DNA of 64,000 bases from CBDIHH01 sp965279095 (GTDB taxonomy: Bacteria; Pseudomonadota; Alphaproteobacteria; Caulobacterales; Caulobacteraceae): contig CBDIHH010000005.1 of assembly GCA_965279095.1 (NCBI GenBank), forward strand, positions 614,119 to 678,118, given 5' to 3'. Every line of letters starts with the position of its first letter. Positions within the stretch are counted from its first letter, which is position 1. Of the stretch, positions 53,334 to 61,788 are shown piece after piece. The notes beneath the pieces were generated by a model. It did not search any database, was not told the DNA's origin, and saw nothing but the letters and a program-made list of their open reading frames with translations. The position numbers and the translations under genes are program-made.

Positions 53334-54541
53334 TGCAGGACGCGCGCCATGCCGCCGAAGGCGTGGCGCGCGTCGCCTATGGCCGCCTGCTCGCCCTGGT
53401 GGCCGCGCGGACCCGGGACATCGCCGCCGCCGAGGATGCCCTGGCGGAGGCCTTCGGCAAGGCCCTGGAGATCTGGCCGCGGCAAGGCGTCCCCCGGAAT
53501 CCCGAGGCTTGGCTGCTGACCGTGGCGAGGCGGTCGTTCGGACATGTCGCTCGCCATGGCGCCGTTCGCGAAAGTGCGGCGTCGTCGTTGGCCTTACTCT
53601 ACGAGGAAGCGGCCATCAGACGCGCGCCTGCCCTCCCTGATGAACGGCTGAAACTGCTGTTCGTCTGCGCTCATCCGGCCATCGACGAGGCCGTGCGCAC
53701 GCCCTTGATGCTGCAGACGGTGCTGGGGCTGGACGCGGTGCGCATCGCTGGCGCCTTCGTCACCTCTCCCGCCGCCATGGCCCAGCGCCTGGTTCGGGCC
53801 AAGACCAAGATCCGCGATGCGGGCATTCCCTTCGAGCCCCCGGAGCGCGAGGATCTCCCGGAGCGGCTGTCGGCCGTATTGTCGGCCATCTATGCCGCCT
53901 ATGGCGCCGGCTGGGACGAGGCGCCGGGGTCCGGCCTGACCGAGGAGGCGATCTTCCTGGGCAGGCTGCTCGTGCAACTGCTGCCCGACGCGCCGGAGGC
54001 GCGCGGCCTGCTCGCCCTGATGCTCTATTGTGAGGCGCGCGTCGCCGCGCGGCGTGGCGCCGACGGCGCCTTTGTGCCCCTTGCCAGGCAGGACGTCGCC
54101 CTGTGGTCACGGGACATGATCGTCGAGGCGGAGCAGCAACTGAGCCTCGCGGCCAAGGCCGGCGTCTTCGGACGGTTCCAGACCGAGGCGGCGATCCAGT
54201 CCGTCCACGCCCAGCGCGCTGTGACCGGCGTAACCAACACCGCCGCCCTGGTGACCCTCTACGACCTGCTCGCCCAGAGGGCGCCGTCGATCGGCGTGCT
54301 GGTCAGTCGCGCGGCCGTCCACGGCGAAGCCTTCGGCGCGGCGTCCGGCCTTGGCCGACTCGACGAGCTTGATCGGGGCATGGTGGCGGCCTACCAGCCG
54401 TACTGGGCCGTCCGCGCGCACCTTCTTAGGCTGGCGGGCCGACCCGAGGAGGCCGTGGACGCCCTGGCGCTCGCCATCGGCATGGCCGATGACCCCGCCG
54501 TGCGCGCCTACCTGATGTCTACGGCAGCATCGCCCGGATGA
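53333..54541 (+). CDS. ECF42-type RNA polymerase sigma factor
   Basis: A 402-residue ECF sigma factor. Sigma-2 (about 10-75, ARTRDIAAAEDALAEAFGKAL and PRNPEAWLLTVARRS) and sigma-4 (about 105-170) are followed by a long helical, TPR-like C-terminal extension of some 220 residues. This layout and the coupled YCII gene define the ECF42 group, in which the extension, not an anti-sigma factor, is thought to control activity. Its end overlaps the convergent hfsB by 23 bases. Confidence 0.9.
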   Translation: MQDARHAAEGVARVAYGRLLALVAARTRDIAAAEDALAEAFGKALEIWPRQGVPRNPEAWLLTVARRSFGHVARHGAVRESAASSLALLYEEAAIRRAPALPDERLKLLFVCAHPAIDEAVRTPLMLQTVLGLDAVRIAGAFVTSPAAMAQRLVRAKTKIRDAGIPFEPPEREDLPERLSAVLSAIYAAYGAGWDEAPGSGLTEEAIFLGRLLVQLLPDAPEARGLLALMLYCEARVAARRGADGAFVPLARQDVALWSRDMIVEAEQQLSLAAKAGVFGRFQTEAAIQSVHAQRAVTGVTNTAALVTLYDLLAQRAPSIGVLVSRAAVHGEAFGAASGLGRLDELDRGMVAAYQPYWAVRAHLLRLAGRPEEAVDALALAIGMADDPAVRAYLMSTAASPG

Positions 54542-55250
54542 AGCTGGGCGTCTCGACCTGGGCGCGGTTGAAGACGATGCCGGCGCAGCGGCCGCCGGCG
54601 CTGGCGATGCCGTCACGCAGGTCGGCGGTGCGGCGCACGTCGCCGTCGTCGGCGGCCACCACGATCACCGTGGTGTCGGCGAAGGGGGCCATGGTCAGAG
54701 CGGCGCCGGAGCGGTCCGCCGAGGGCGCGTCGAGGATGATCACGTCGGCGTGCTGGCGCAGCGCCTGCCAATAGGCGTCCGAGGGCAGCAGGTGCGGCTG
54801 CTGGGCGCCGCGCAACAGCTCCCGCCGGAAGCGTGTCACCCACAGTTTTCGCCCGCCCACCTGGCGCGCGCCCAGGTAGCGGGCGTCGGGCCAGGGTCGG
54901 CCGTCGGGCCCGTGCAGGGGCGGCTGGACCGTGAAGAAGATCGAGCCGTCGGGGCTTGCGGGCTTCTCGGGGCCCAGCACGCCGAAGCGGGCGGAATCGT
55001 TGATCATGGCGGCGTGCTGACCGGCCTCGGCGAGGTCGAGGTCCACCAACCACACGGCCCGCCGCACGCGCTGGCAGGCCAGGCGGGCGAATTCTCGGGC
55101 GATGGTCGAGGCGCCCTCCCCGCGGGTAGCGGCCACGAATTGGATGACGCGTGAGCGCCCGGGGATCCATGATCCCAGGGACGTCCACAACTGCGCCATC
55201 TCGGGCGTCAAATCTACCATGGGTCGAATCGCCGGATACGGGAGTCTCAC
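54519..55250 (-). CDS. hfsB: HfsB-like polysaccharide co-polymerase ATPase partner
   Basis: A 243-residue CpsD/CapB-type P-loop protein. The core reads VIQFVAATRGEGASTIAREFA, then VWLVDLDLAEAGQ and ADVIILDAPSADRSGAAL. The P-loop lacks the invariant lysine (GEGAST in place of GEGKST), and no tyrosine-rich tail is present. It probably partners the HfsA-like Wzz protein encoded 3.7 kb away. The start is GTG 55250; ATG 55220 is possible. Confidence 0.78.
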   Translation of the reverse strand: MRLPYPAIRPMVDLTPEMAQLWTSLGSWIPGRSRVIQFVAATRGEGASTIAREFARLACQRVRRAVWLVDLDLAEAGQHAAMINDSARFGVLGPEKPASPDGSIFFTVQPPLHGPDGRPWPDARYLGARQVGGRKLWVTRFRRELLRGAQQPHLLPSDAYWQALRQHADVIILDAPSADRSGAALTMAPFADTTVIVVAADDGDVRRTADLRDGIASAGGRCAGIVFNRAQVETPSFIRAMLP

Positions 55251-55296
55251 CCTAGACTAACGCGCTTGGCGCGGCGATGTGCGCCCGCGCCGCGGA

Positions 55297-57369
55297 TCAG
55301 GCGGTCGTGACGGCGGACGGCGCCCCCCTGGCCGCCGCCAGGGCCGCCACCAGCTGGGTCTGGTGGAAGGGCTTGGGCAGGACCGGGAAGCCGCAGCCGG
55401 CGCCCCGGGCCAGGGCTTCGCTGTAGCCGGTCATCAGCAGGATGGGCAGGCCTGGCCGCCGCTCCGCCAGCAGCGGCGCCAGCTCCAGGCCGGACATGCC
55501 GCCCTCCATCACGATGTCCGACAACACCACGTCGAACGGTGTCCCCGCATCGACCAGGGCCAGGGCCTGGGTGGCCCCGTCCACACGGGTGACGACGTAG
55601 CCGGCGTCCGCCAGCATGGCCTCGGTGACCGCGCCGACTTCGGCATTGTCCTCGACCAGTAGCAGGCGGCCGTCCTGGGGCGCGGCCCGTTCCTCCCTCG
55701 GGACGACGCGGGGCGCCTCGACCTGGGTGGCGCGGGGCAGGTACAGGGTAAAGGCGGCGCCCTGGCCGGGCGGGCTGGACACCGTCACCGTGCCGCCGGC
55801 CTGGCGCGCGAAGCCATAGACCTGGCTCAGTCCCAGCCCAGTGCCCTTGCCCGAGGGCTTGGTGGTGTAGAACGGCTCGAAGATGCGGGGCAGATGCTGC
55901 GGATCGATCCCCGAGCCGCTGTCCTGCACGGTCAGGGCGACGAAATCGCCCTCCAGCCCCAGGTCGCCGCGGCCCTTGGTCAGACTGACGTTGCGGGCGC
56001 TGAGGCTGAGGACGCCACCGTCCGGCATGGCGTCGCGGCCATTCACCGCCAGGTTGATGAGGGCGATCTCCAGGGCGTCCTTGTCGGCCAGGACGGTCCA
56101 GGTCTCCGGCGGAATCCAGACGCTGACGACGATGTTCTCGCGGGTCGAGCGCCCTAGAAGCTCCCCCAGTTCCTCGGCCCGGGGCGCCAGGTCGAAGGCG
56201 GTGGGCTCATGGGCGCTGCGTCGAGCGAAGGCCAGCAACTGCCGGGTCAGGCCCTGGCCGCGCTGGCAGGCGCTGAGGATGGCGTCCGCATAGGTGGCGA
56301 TCTTCTGGGGCTCACCCAGGCGTCGCTTGAGCAGCTCGGCGCTTCCTTGAACCACCATCAGCAGGTTGTTGAAGTCGTGGGCGACCCCGCCGGTCATTCG
56401 CCCCAGGGCCTCCATGCGCACGACCTCCTCGACCACCGCCGCCTCGCTGCGCCGCAGCTTCAGCTCCCGCGCCATCAGCCACAGGAACAGGCCGGCCAGC
56501 AGCAGGCTGGCCGCCCCCCCGGCCACCAGCAGCCAAAGGGCCCGGCGCAGGGGGGCGTTGTAGACATCCCTGGGAATCGAGATGTGCACCGACCATCCGG
56601 TGGAGGGAACCACCCGATAGGCGCTGACCATGGGCCGCCCCTCGAGGTTGAGCCCCTCGTAGACGCCGTTGGAGGCGCGGGCGAGGGCTTCGCGGGCGGC
56701 CGGCGCGTCCAGGGCGCCAACCAGGGCGCCGCTGCCCTTTGTGCGCGCCACGATGCGGCCGCCGCGGTCGAGCACGGCCCCGGTCCATTCGCGGGGCAGG
56801 TTGTCGGCGCGAAGGGCGCTCGTGATCGCGTTCCGGTTCATCGCCACGGAGAGGACATAGGCCGTACGCCCGTCGCGGATCACCGGGACGCGGACAATGT
56901 AGGACTCAGGGATGAGGCCCCCGCGCGAGGCGGTGAAGACAGGCTGCCCGGTGCGGGCCACCTCCCGGAGCGGCGCCAGGGTCGGCACGCGCTTGAGATT
57001 GGGGGCGAGGTCCGGCACGGCCAGCAGCCGGGCGCCGTCCAGGTCGGTCAACAGCACCGTGCGCCACTGGGGCTCGTTGCGGCGCACGCGATCGACGATC
57101 GCCCGCAGCTCCGGTTCGCGGAAGGGGACGTCCAGGGCAGGCAGCTGGGCGATGGCGCTCAGCACCGCCGCCTGGCCCTGCAGCTCGCGATCGACCAGGA
57201 TGGCGGTCTGGTCGACCCGGGCCTGGGCCTCGCTTTCCATCGCCACCTGACGCTGCCGCAGGGCGGCCACGCCAAGCCAGGCGGACAGAAAGACCAGGGG
57301 CACGATCGCCGCCAGCACCAACAGGATGAGCGGTCGACGAAACTTCAAACGAAGCGCCCCAGGCCCCAA
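55297..57369 (-). CDS. Hybrid sensor histidine kinase with periplasmic Cache-type sensor
   Basis: A 690-residue membrane kinase with helices at about 13-36 and 282-303 bounding a periplasmic sensor of about 245 residues (dCache-like: RVPVIRDGRTAYVLSVAMNR). The H-box is GGVAHDFNNLLMVVQ, and the ATPase domain has DSGSGIDP and GKGTGLGLSQVYG. The C-terminal receiver has its Asp in VVLSDIVMEGGMS. This is the CckA-like kinase layout with a different sensor. It starts at TTG 57369; no ATG is available nearby. No response regulator adjoins. Confidence 0.9.
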   Translation of the reverse strand: MGPGALRLKFRRPLILLVLAAIVPLVFLSAWLGVAALRQRQVAMESEAQARVDQTAILVDRELQGQAAVLSAIAQLPALDVPFREPELRAIVDRVRRNEPQWRTVLLTDLDGARLLAVPDLAPNLKRVPTLAPLREVARTGQPVFTASRGGLIPESYIVRVPVIRDGRTAYVLSVAMNRNAITSALRADNLPREWTGAVLDRGGRIVARTKGSGALVGALDAPAAREALARASNGVYEGLNLEGRPMVSAYRVVPSTGWSVHISIPRDVYNAPLRRALWLLVAGGAASLLLAGLFLWLMARELKLRRSEAAVVEEVVRMEALGRMTGGVAHDFNNLLMVVQGSAELLKRRLGEPQKIATYADAILSACQRGQGLTRQLLAFARRSAHEPTAFDLAPRAEELGELLGRSTRENIVVSVWIPPETWTVLADKDALEIALINLAVNGRDAMPDGGVLSLSARNVSLTKGRGDLGLEGDFVALTVQDSGSGIDPQHLPRIFEPFYTTKPSGKGTGLGLSQVYGFARQAGGTVTVSSPPGQGAAFTLYLPRATQVEAPRVVPREERAAPQDGRLLLVEDNAEVGAVTEAMLADAGYVVTRVDGATQALALVDAGTPFDVVLSDIVMEGGMSGLELAPLLAERRPGLPILLMTGYSEALARGAGCGFPVLPKPFHQTQLVAALAAARGAPSAVTTA

Positions 57370-57408
57370 GACATCAACGGGAAGAGTACTCCGCGACCCT
57401 GCTCCTGG

Positions 57409-57996
57409 CTAGCCGCCGCCGAGGGACCAGCCGAGCGCCTGGGCCAGGGCGAACAGGCCCAGACCCACGAAGATCAGCGCCGCGCCGATGCGCACGTATT
57501 TGAGGGGCACCACCCGGGTGGCCGCCTCGCCCAGGAACACCGCCGGCACATTGGCCAACATCATGCCCAGGGTCGTGCCGGCGGTGACCAGCAGGACCTG
57601 CTGGAACTGGGCCGCCAGGGCGGCGGTGGCGATCTGGGTCTTGTCGCCCATCTCCACCAGGAAGAAGGCCACGACCGTGGAGAGGAACACCCCTGCGCCG
57701 GGCAGGCGGTCCTTGCCCTCGTCCTCCTTGTCGGGAACCAGCGCCCAGACGCCCATGGCGATGAAGGCCACGGCCACGGCGATGCGAAACGGCTGGCCCT
57801 CCAGCAGACCGGAGAGAAAGCGTCCGGCCAGGGCGGCCAGGGCGTGGTTGGCGAGCGTCGCCACCAGGATTCCGGCGATGATCGGCCAAGGCTTGCGGAA
57901 GCGGGTGGCCAGGACGATGGCCAAGAGCTGGGTCTTGTCGCCGATCTCGGCGACGGCGACGACCAGGGTCGAGACGAACAGAGGTTCAAGGAACAT
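57409..57996 (-). CDS. TMEM165/GDT1 family manganese exporter
   Basis: A 195-residue membrane protein with six helices and two copies of the family motif, AEIGDKTQ (near 18) and VEMGDKTQ (near 115), which bind the transported cation. Bacterial members act as manganese exporters. The ATG at 57996 follows AAGGA-type sequence. A yybP-ykoY manganese riboswitch precedes it, which strongly supports manganese as substrate. Confidence 0.92.
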   Translation of the reverse strand: MFLEPLFVSTLVVAVAEIGDKTQLLAIVLATRFRKPWPIIAGILVATLANHALAALAGRFLSGLLEGQPFRIAVAVAFIAMGVWALVPDKEDEGKDRLPGAGVFLSTVVAFFLVEMGDKTQIATAALAAQFQQVLLVTAGTTLGMMLANVPAVFLGEAATRVVPLKYVRIGAALIFVGLGLFALAQALGWSLGGG

Positions 57997-58054
57997 CACA
58001 AATCCAAGCCGGGCGGACAGCCAACAGCATCGCGCCCTGGCCCGGCGGACAGGA

Positions 58055-58190
58055 AACGACGCCATTGGTCTCGCCAGTCATGGACGCCGAAACGTCCATC
58101 CGCCGGCGCCATGGCTGGATCTGAAAGACCCTGACCAAGTGTGTTGACGCGGGCTCCGCTGGGATACGCGGACGGCTACTCCCCAGTGAC
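58055..58190 (-). promoter_or_regulatory. yybP-ykoY manganese riboswitch
   Basis: On the minus strand the leader of the TMEM165-type gene contains GGGGAGTAGCC (58174-58184), CGTCAACACACTTGG, CATGGCG and CATGACTGGCGAGACCAATG, the conserved arrangement of proteobacterial yybP-ykoY leaders. This class binds Mn2+ and turns on efflux genes. The boundaries are approximate. Confidence 0.85.
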
Positions 58191-58294
58191 GCCGCATCCC
58201 TACGCCCGCCCGCCCGCCGCGCCAAGGGGCAATCGGCCATCGCGCCCCGGTCGGGGAGCCTTGTCAGTTCCGGCTCAGGGCCTAGGCTTCCCCC

Positions 58295-58957
58295 ATGGAG
58301 GCGCGACATTCCCTTTGGCCGAGGCTCTACGCCGGCGCCCTGGTGCTCGTAGGGCTGGGGCTGCTGGCCCTGGCGCCGCTCAGCCATACCCTGTTCTCCG
58401 GCGAGGGACTGGAACAGCAGGCGGTGGCCGCCGTGGCGGCGCGGCATCTGCTCGACCCCATGCTCGGCGCCCTGTGGGTCCTGGGCGCTTTCCTGGTCAC
58501 CGGCGGGATGTTCTGGCTGGTGCGCTCGCTGCGGTGGGCGGCGCTTGTCAGCCTGGCCCTGGGCGCCGGGCTGACGGCCGGGGCCGTCACCTGGGGCGAC
58601 CGGCTCATCGCCCAGGTCCCGACCATCCGCCCCGCCCTGGCCGCGGAACTGCCCGTCTCCGCCAACCAGCTCGCCGAACTGCGCGGCCGCCTCTACGCCT
58701 ATGCCCAGCGAGAAGGCCTTGCCTATGAGGACCGCAGCGCCGCCATGGCCCGGCGCCAGCAGCGCCCCGACGCCCTGTGGGTGCAGCTGAAGCGGGACGA
58801 GGTCACCGTGGCGGTGGCCAGCGACCTGCTGAGGCCCGGCCAGGTGTCGATCCAGTTCTATGACCCGCCGGGGGAGGTCGCCGGCGACGTCTGGAAGGAA
58901 CGCCTCGTCGCCGACCTGGCGCCGGCCTACCCGCAGATGAAGGTGCTGCCGCCTTAG
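58295..58957 (+). CDS. Membrane protein of unknown function
   Basis: A 220-residue protein with three to four membrane helices in the first 110 residues (LYAGALVLVGLGLLALAPL, MLGALWVLGAFLVTGGMF, AALVSLALGAGLTAGAVTW) and a soluble C-terminal domain ending VWKERLVADLAPAYPQM. I recognise no family. It converges on hfsA, with three bases between the stops. Its position suggests an envelope role, nothing more. Confidence 0.66.
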   Translation: MEARHSLWPRLYAGALVLVGLGLLALAPLSHTLFSGEGLEQQAVAAVAARHLLDPMLGALWVLGAFLVTGGMFWLVRSLRWAALVSLALGAGLTAGAVTWGDRLIAQVPTIRPALAAELPVSANQLAELRGRLYAYAQREGLAYEDRSAAMARRQQRPDALWVQLKRDEVTVAVASDLLRPGQVSIQFYDPPGEVAGDVWKERLVADLAPAYPQMKVLPP

Positions 58958-58960
58958 GGC

Positions 58961-60472
58961 TTACCGGTGCGCGGTCTTCAGGCCGGCGGTGGCCAGCACC
59001 GGTAGGTCGAAGGTGCGCGCGGCGGAGGACGGGGTGGGCACCCCCGGCCGCAGGAACACCCGCAGGAGGCCGAGGCACAGGGCGGTGAAGCCGGCGAACA
59101 GGAAGGCCAGGACCACCACCGGCTTGCGCAGGCTCGCCCCCTTGGTGGGCGCGGTGGCGCGTTCGACCACGCGGATGGTGTCGTTGCTGCCCTGGGCGAT
59201 GGCCTTGGCGGCGGCGTCCGACTCCACCTTCACCGTGAGATCGCGGACGTTGGTCGACAGCACGTCGCGCTCGCGCAGAAGATCCTGATAGCGGGGTTCC
59301 AGGGCCGACAGCTTCAAGCGTTCGCTGGTGAGCTGGGCCATCTGCGCCGCCAGGGCCGCCTGGCGGCCTCTCAGCGAAGCGGCCTCGGCGTTAAGCTGGA
59401 TCTGCTCGGTCTGCACGGCCTGGTAGATGGGATTGATCCCGGTGCGGCTGGCGCCGGGGGACTGGCCGCGGCCGTCGGCGATCATCTTCTGCAGCTGGGC
59501 GATCTTGAGGTCGACATCGGCGATGGGCTGGGCGCCGGGCCGGTAGCGGCCGAGCAGGTCCTCGCGCTCGAGCCTCAGCTGCAGCAGCTTGTCGCTCGCC
59601 GCGGCGTTGTTGTCACGATACAGGCCCACCTCGGCGGGGAGCCGGCTGGCCTGGCGGCCCAGTTCGCCCAGGCGGCCGGCCACCTCCTGCAGGCGCGCCT
59701 GGACCCGGTAGCTCTCGTCGGTGACCGAGGTCTGCAGGGCGTTCAGGGACAGGCGCTGAGCCTCGAAGTCGCCGATGTTGTTGTCGGCCAGGAAGCCCTG
59801 CAGCGCCCCGTCGGCCTGGGCGAGGCGATCCTCGAACACCCGGCGCTGGGCCAGGGTCACCGGGGCGGCGCCGTCCAGCAGCACCTGCTTGCGATAGATG
59901 AGGTATTCCTGGGTCAGGGTGTTGAGCACCAGGGCGGCGGTGTCCGGGGTCTCGTGGCCGAAGGTCACGCGGATCACTGGATTGGCCGGCGAGGTCTCGA
60001 TCTTGAGCCCCGACCCCAGGGCCGCCACACCCTTGGCCGTCAGCGCCTGGCGCTCGGACGGCGAGGCGTCGTTCCATTTGCCGGCCATCTTGGGGAAGAT
60101 TTTCCCATAGCCGACCTTGGCGAGCACCCGCTGGCGCAGCATCTCGCTGCCGAGGATTTCCACCTCCGACTGGATGACCTGATCGTTCTGCGGCATGGCC
60201 CCGCGCCCCGCGTCGCCCATCCGCGGCTCATAGACATATTCCTGGCCCAGCCGCACCAGCATGCTGGTCTGGGCGGTGTAGGTGGGCTTGAGGGTCAGCG
60301 CGAAAGCGAGGCCGATCAGGAAGATCGCCAGGAAGACGGCGATCATCAACCCGCGCTCGCGCCAGAGGAGCGTGGCGAAGTCGGCCGGGGCATAGCGCGG
60401 CCGCGACGACCAGCCGCCGCCGCCGAAGGCGGACCCGCTCGGCCTCGTGGCCCAGACGCTGGAAGAACTCAT
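58961..60472 (-). CDS. hfsA: HfsA-like polysaccharide chain-length/co-polymerase protein
   Basis: A 503-residue Wzz-domain inner-membrane protein. One helix at about 42-64 and one near the C-terminus flank a long periplasmic part with coiled coils (RLEREDLLGRYRPGAQPIAD, LQKMIADG) and a GNVR-like end. No kinase domain is attached, so it probably works with the separate HfsB-like protein. ATG 60472 is chosen over the longer frame because the extra 20 codons cover the promoter and its CtrA-like box. It is divergent from hfsD. Confidence 0.87.
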   Translation of the reverse strand: MSSSSVWATRPSGSAFGGGGWSSRPRYAPADFATLLWRERGLMIAVFLAIFLIGLAFALTLKPTYTAQTSMLVRLGQEYVYEPRMGDAGRGAMPQNDQVIQSEVEILGSEMLRQRVLAKVGYGKIFPKMAGKWNDASPSERQALTAKGVAALGSGLKIETSPANPVIRVTFGHETPDTAALVLNTLTQEYLIYRKQVLLDGAAPVTLAQRRVFEDRLAQADGALQGFLADNNIGDFEAQRLSLNALQTSVTDESYRVQARLQEVAGRLGELGRQASRLPAEVGLYRDNNAAASDKLLQLRLEREDLLGRYRPGAQPIADVDLKIAQLQKMIADGRGQSPGASRTGINPIYQAVQTEQIQLNAEAASLRGRQAALAAQMAQLTSERLKLSALEPRYQDLLRERDVLSTNVRDLTVKVESDAAAKAIAQGSNDTIRVVERATAPTKGASLRKPVVVLAFLFAGFTALCLGLLRVFLRPGVPTPSSAARTFDLPVLATAGLKTAHR

Positions 60473-60512
60473 GCGACTCCCCGTAGGAAGATGCCACGCT
60501 TGGGGGTTCGTG

Positions 60513-60528
60513 ATTAACGTCTGGTTAC
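60513..60528. promoter_or_regulatory. CtrA-like box between hfsA and hfsD
   Basis: The plus strand reads TTAA-CGTCTGG-TTAC (60514-60528); the minus strand reads GTAA-CCAGACG-TTAAT. A second TTAAC half-site lies at 60538-60542. It is 41 bases before hfsA and 66 before hfsD and could serve either gene. Confidence 0.5.
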
Positions 60529-60593
60529 CCATTCTCGTTAACCCTCCCCGTCACGCCCCACCGGCCGCAGTCCAGCGGTCTGACGAGAGATCC

Positions 60594-61331
60594 ATGCCCC
60601 GTCCGAACGCCGCCGCGGCGCTGATCCTTTGTCTGGCCCTGCCCCTGGGGGCCTGCGCCACGGGCGGCCTGGAGCCCTTCTCGCCCGGCGCCCGCGCGTC
60701 GTCGGACTTCCCGAACATCGGCTACGCCACCTGGAGCGACGACGAACCCGAGTATCGCCTCTACCCCGGCGACCAGATCGAGGTGCGGGTGCCCTCGGCG
60801 CCGGAGCTGAGCCAGAAGGTGCTCACCGTGCAGCCGGACGGGCGCATCAGCATGCCGTTGATCGGCCAGGTCGCAGTGGCGGACCGGTCCATCGCCGACG
60901 CCACCGCCGCCCTCAGCCAGGCCTACGCCAGCCAGCTGATCCACCCGGACGTGGAAATCGCCGTGAGCCAGGCGGCGCCCCTGAAGGTGTTCGTGGGCGG
61001 CGAGGTGGACAAGCCGGGGGTCTATGACATGGCCGGCCCCATCGACGCCCTGCAGGCGGTGATCACGGCCGGGGGCTTCAAGACCACCGCCAAGCGCGGC
61101 GGGGTGGTGGTCATTCGTCGCGGCGCCGATGGCCGGGCGATGTTGCGCACCGCGGACCTGCTGAACGGAATCTACCGGCCGCAGGCGACGGATTCGGTGC
61201 CGCTGAGGCGATTTGACATCGTCTATGTGCCGCGATCGGGCGTCGCCGAGGTCGGCCTGTTCATGCAGCAGTATCTGCGGGAGGCCCTGCCGGTGCAGTT
61301 CAGCTACGCCATTAACGGCAACCGCAACTGA
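60594..61331 (+). CDS. hfsD: HfsD-like outer-membrane polysaccharide export lipoprotein
   Basis: A 245-residue OPX (Wza-type) protein with a lipoprotein signal whose lipobox is PLGAC. The export domain YRLYPGDQIEVRVPSAPELS and VQPDGRISMPLIGQV is followed by SLBB-type repeats (KVFVGGEVDKPGVYDM, PLRRFDIVYVPRSG). It forms the outer-membrane part of a polysaccharide export channel, paired with HfsA across the periplasm. The two genes are divergent around a 121-base promoter region. Confidence 0.9.
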   Translation: MPRPNAAAALILCLALPLGACATGGLEPFSPGARASSDFPNIGYATWSDDEPEYRLYPGDQIEVRVPSAPELSQKVLTVQPDGRISMPLIGQVAVADRSIADATAALSQAYASQLIHPDVEIAVSQAAPLKVFVGGEVDKPGVYDMAGPIDALQAVITAGGFKTTAKRGGVVVIRRGADGRAMLRTADLLNGIYRPQATDSVPLRRFDIVYVPRSGVAEVGLFMQQYLREALPVQFSYAINGNRN

Positions 61332-61343
61332 GCGACGGGCGGG

Positions 61344-61619
61344 TCAGCCCTGCTGCAGCCATTGGCGCGCGGCGCGTTGGGCCTCGGCGATGTCGCCCTG
61401 GGCCATCTCCCCCGACAGCTCGCGGCGATAGATCTTGGCTTCGGCCGATCCACGCATGGCGGCCAGGTTGAACAGCATGTGGGCCGAGACATAGTCGAGC
61501 GGCGCGCCGCCCTGACCGGTCGAATACATCAGCCCCATCTTGAACAGTTCGTCCCCCGTGGAATCCGCGTGCGGCAGCGGCAGGTCGGCGAGCGCCTCTT
61601 TGTGCGCTTCAGCGTGCAT
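61344..61619 (-). CDS. Small Sel1/TPR-like protein
   Basis: A 91-residue protein with a Sel1-like motif: ELFKMGLMYSTGQGGAPLDYVSAHMLFNLAAMRGSAEA. GGAGAAGAG lies just before ATG 61619. Short Sel1 proteins often act as scaffolds; the partner here is unknown. Upstream (61620-61788) is an AT-richer promoter region with a CCCTA-aaaa-TAGGG hairpin at 61680-61693. Confidence 0.78.
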   Translation of the reverse strand: MHAEAHKEALADLPLPHADSTGDELFKMGLMYSTGQGGAPLDYVSAHMLFNLAAMRGSAEAKIYRRELSGEMAQGDIAEAQRAARQWLQQG

Positions 61620-61788
61620 GGCTCTTCTCCGGTCAGCTGCGCGTTTTGCGCGGCTGTCTCGAAGAGAGAAGTCCCCAGGCCCTAAAAATAGGGTTAAGCG
61701 GAAAAAGGTAGTATTTAGAAAGCTTTATGACCGCGATGCTAAGCTTTGCCGTAAGCTGCGACAGCCCGCCGCAGGGCCGCGCCGGCGC

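Noticed and set aside
56209..58134. 641-codon plus-strand frame opposite the hybrid kinase and TMEM165 gene
   Set aside because: It runs across two well-supported genes and the riboswitch, with His/Gln/Gly-rich composition and no motif.
61680..61693. CCCTA-aaaa-TAGGG hairpin as a terminator for GST or the Sel1 gene
   Set aside because: It lies upstream of the Sel1 gene rather than at the end of a plus-strand transcript, and a five-pair stem is too short to call.
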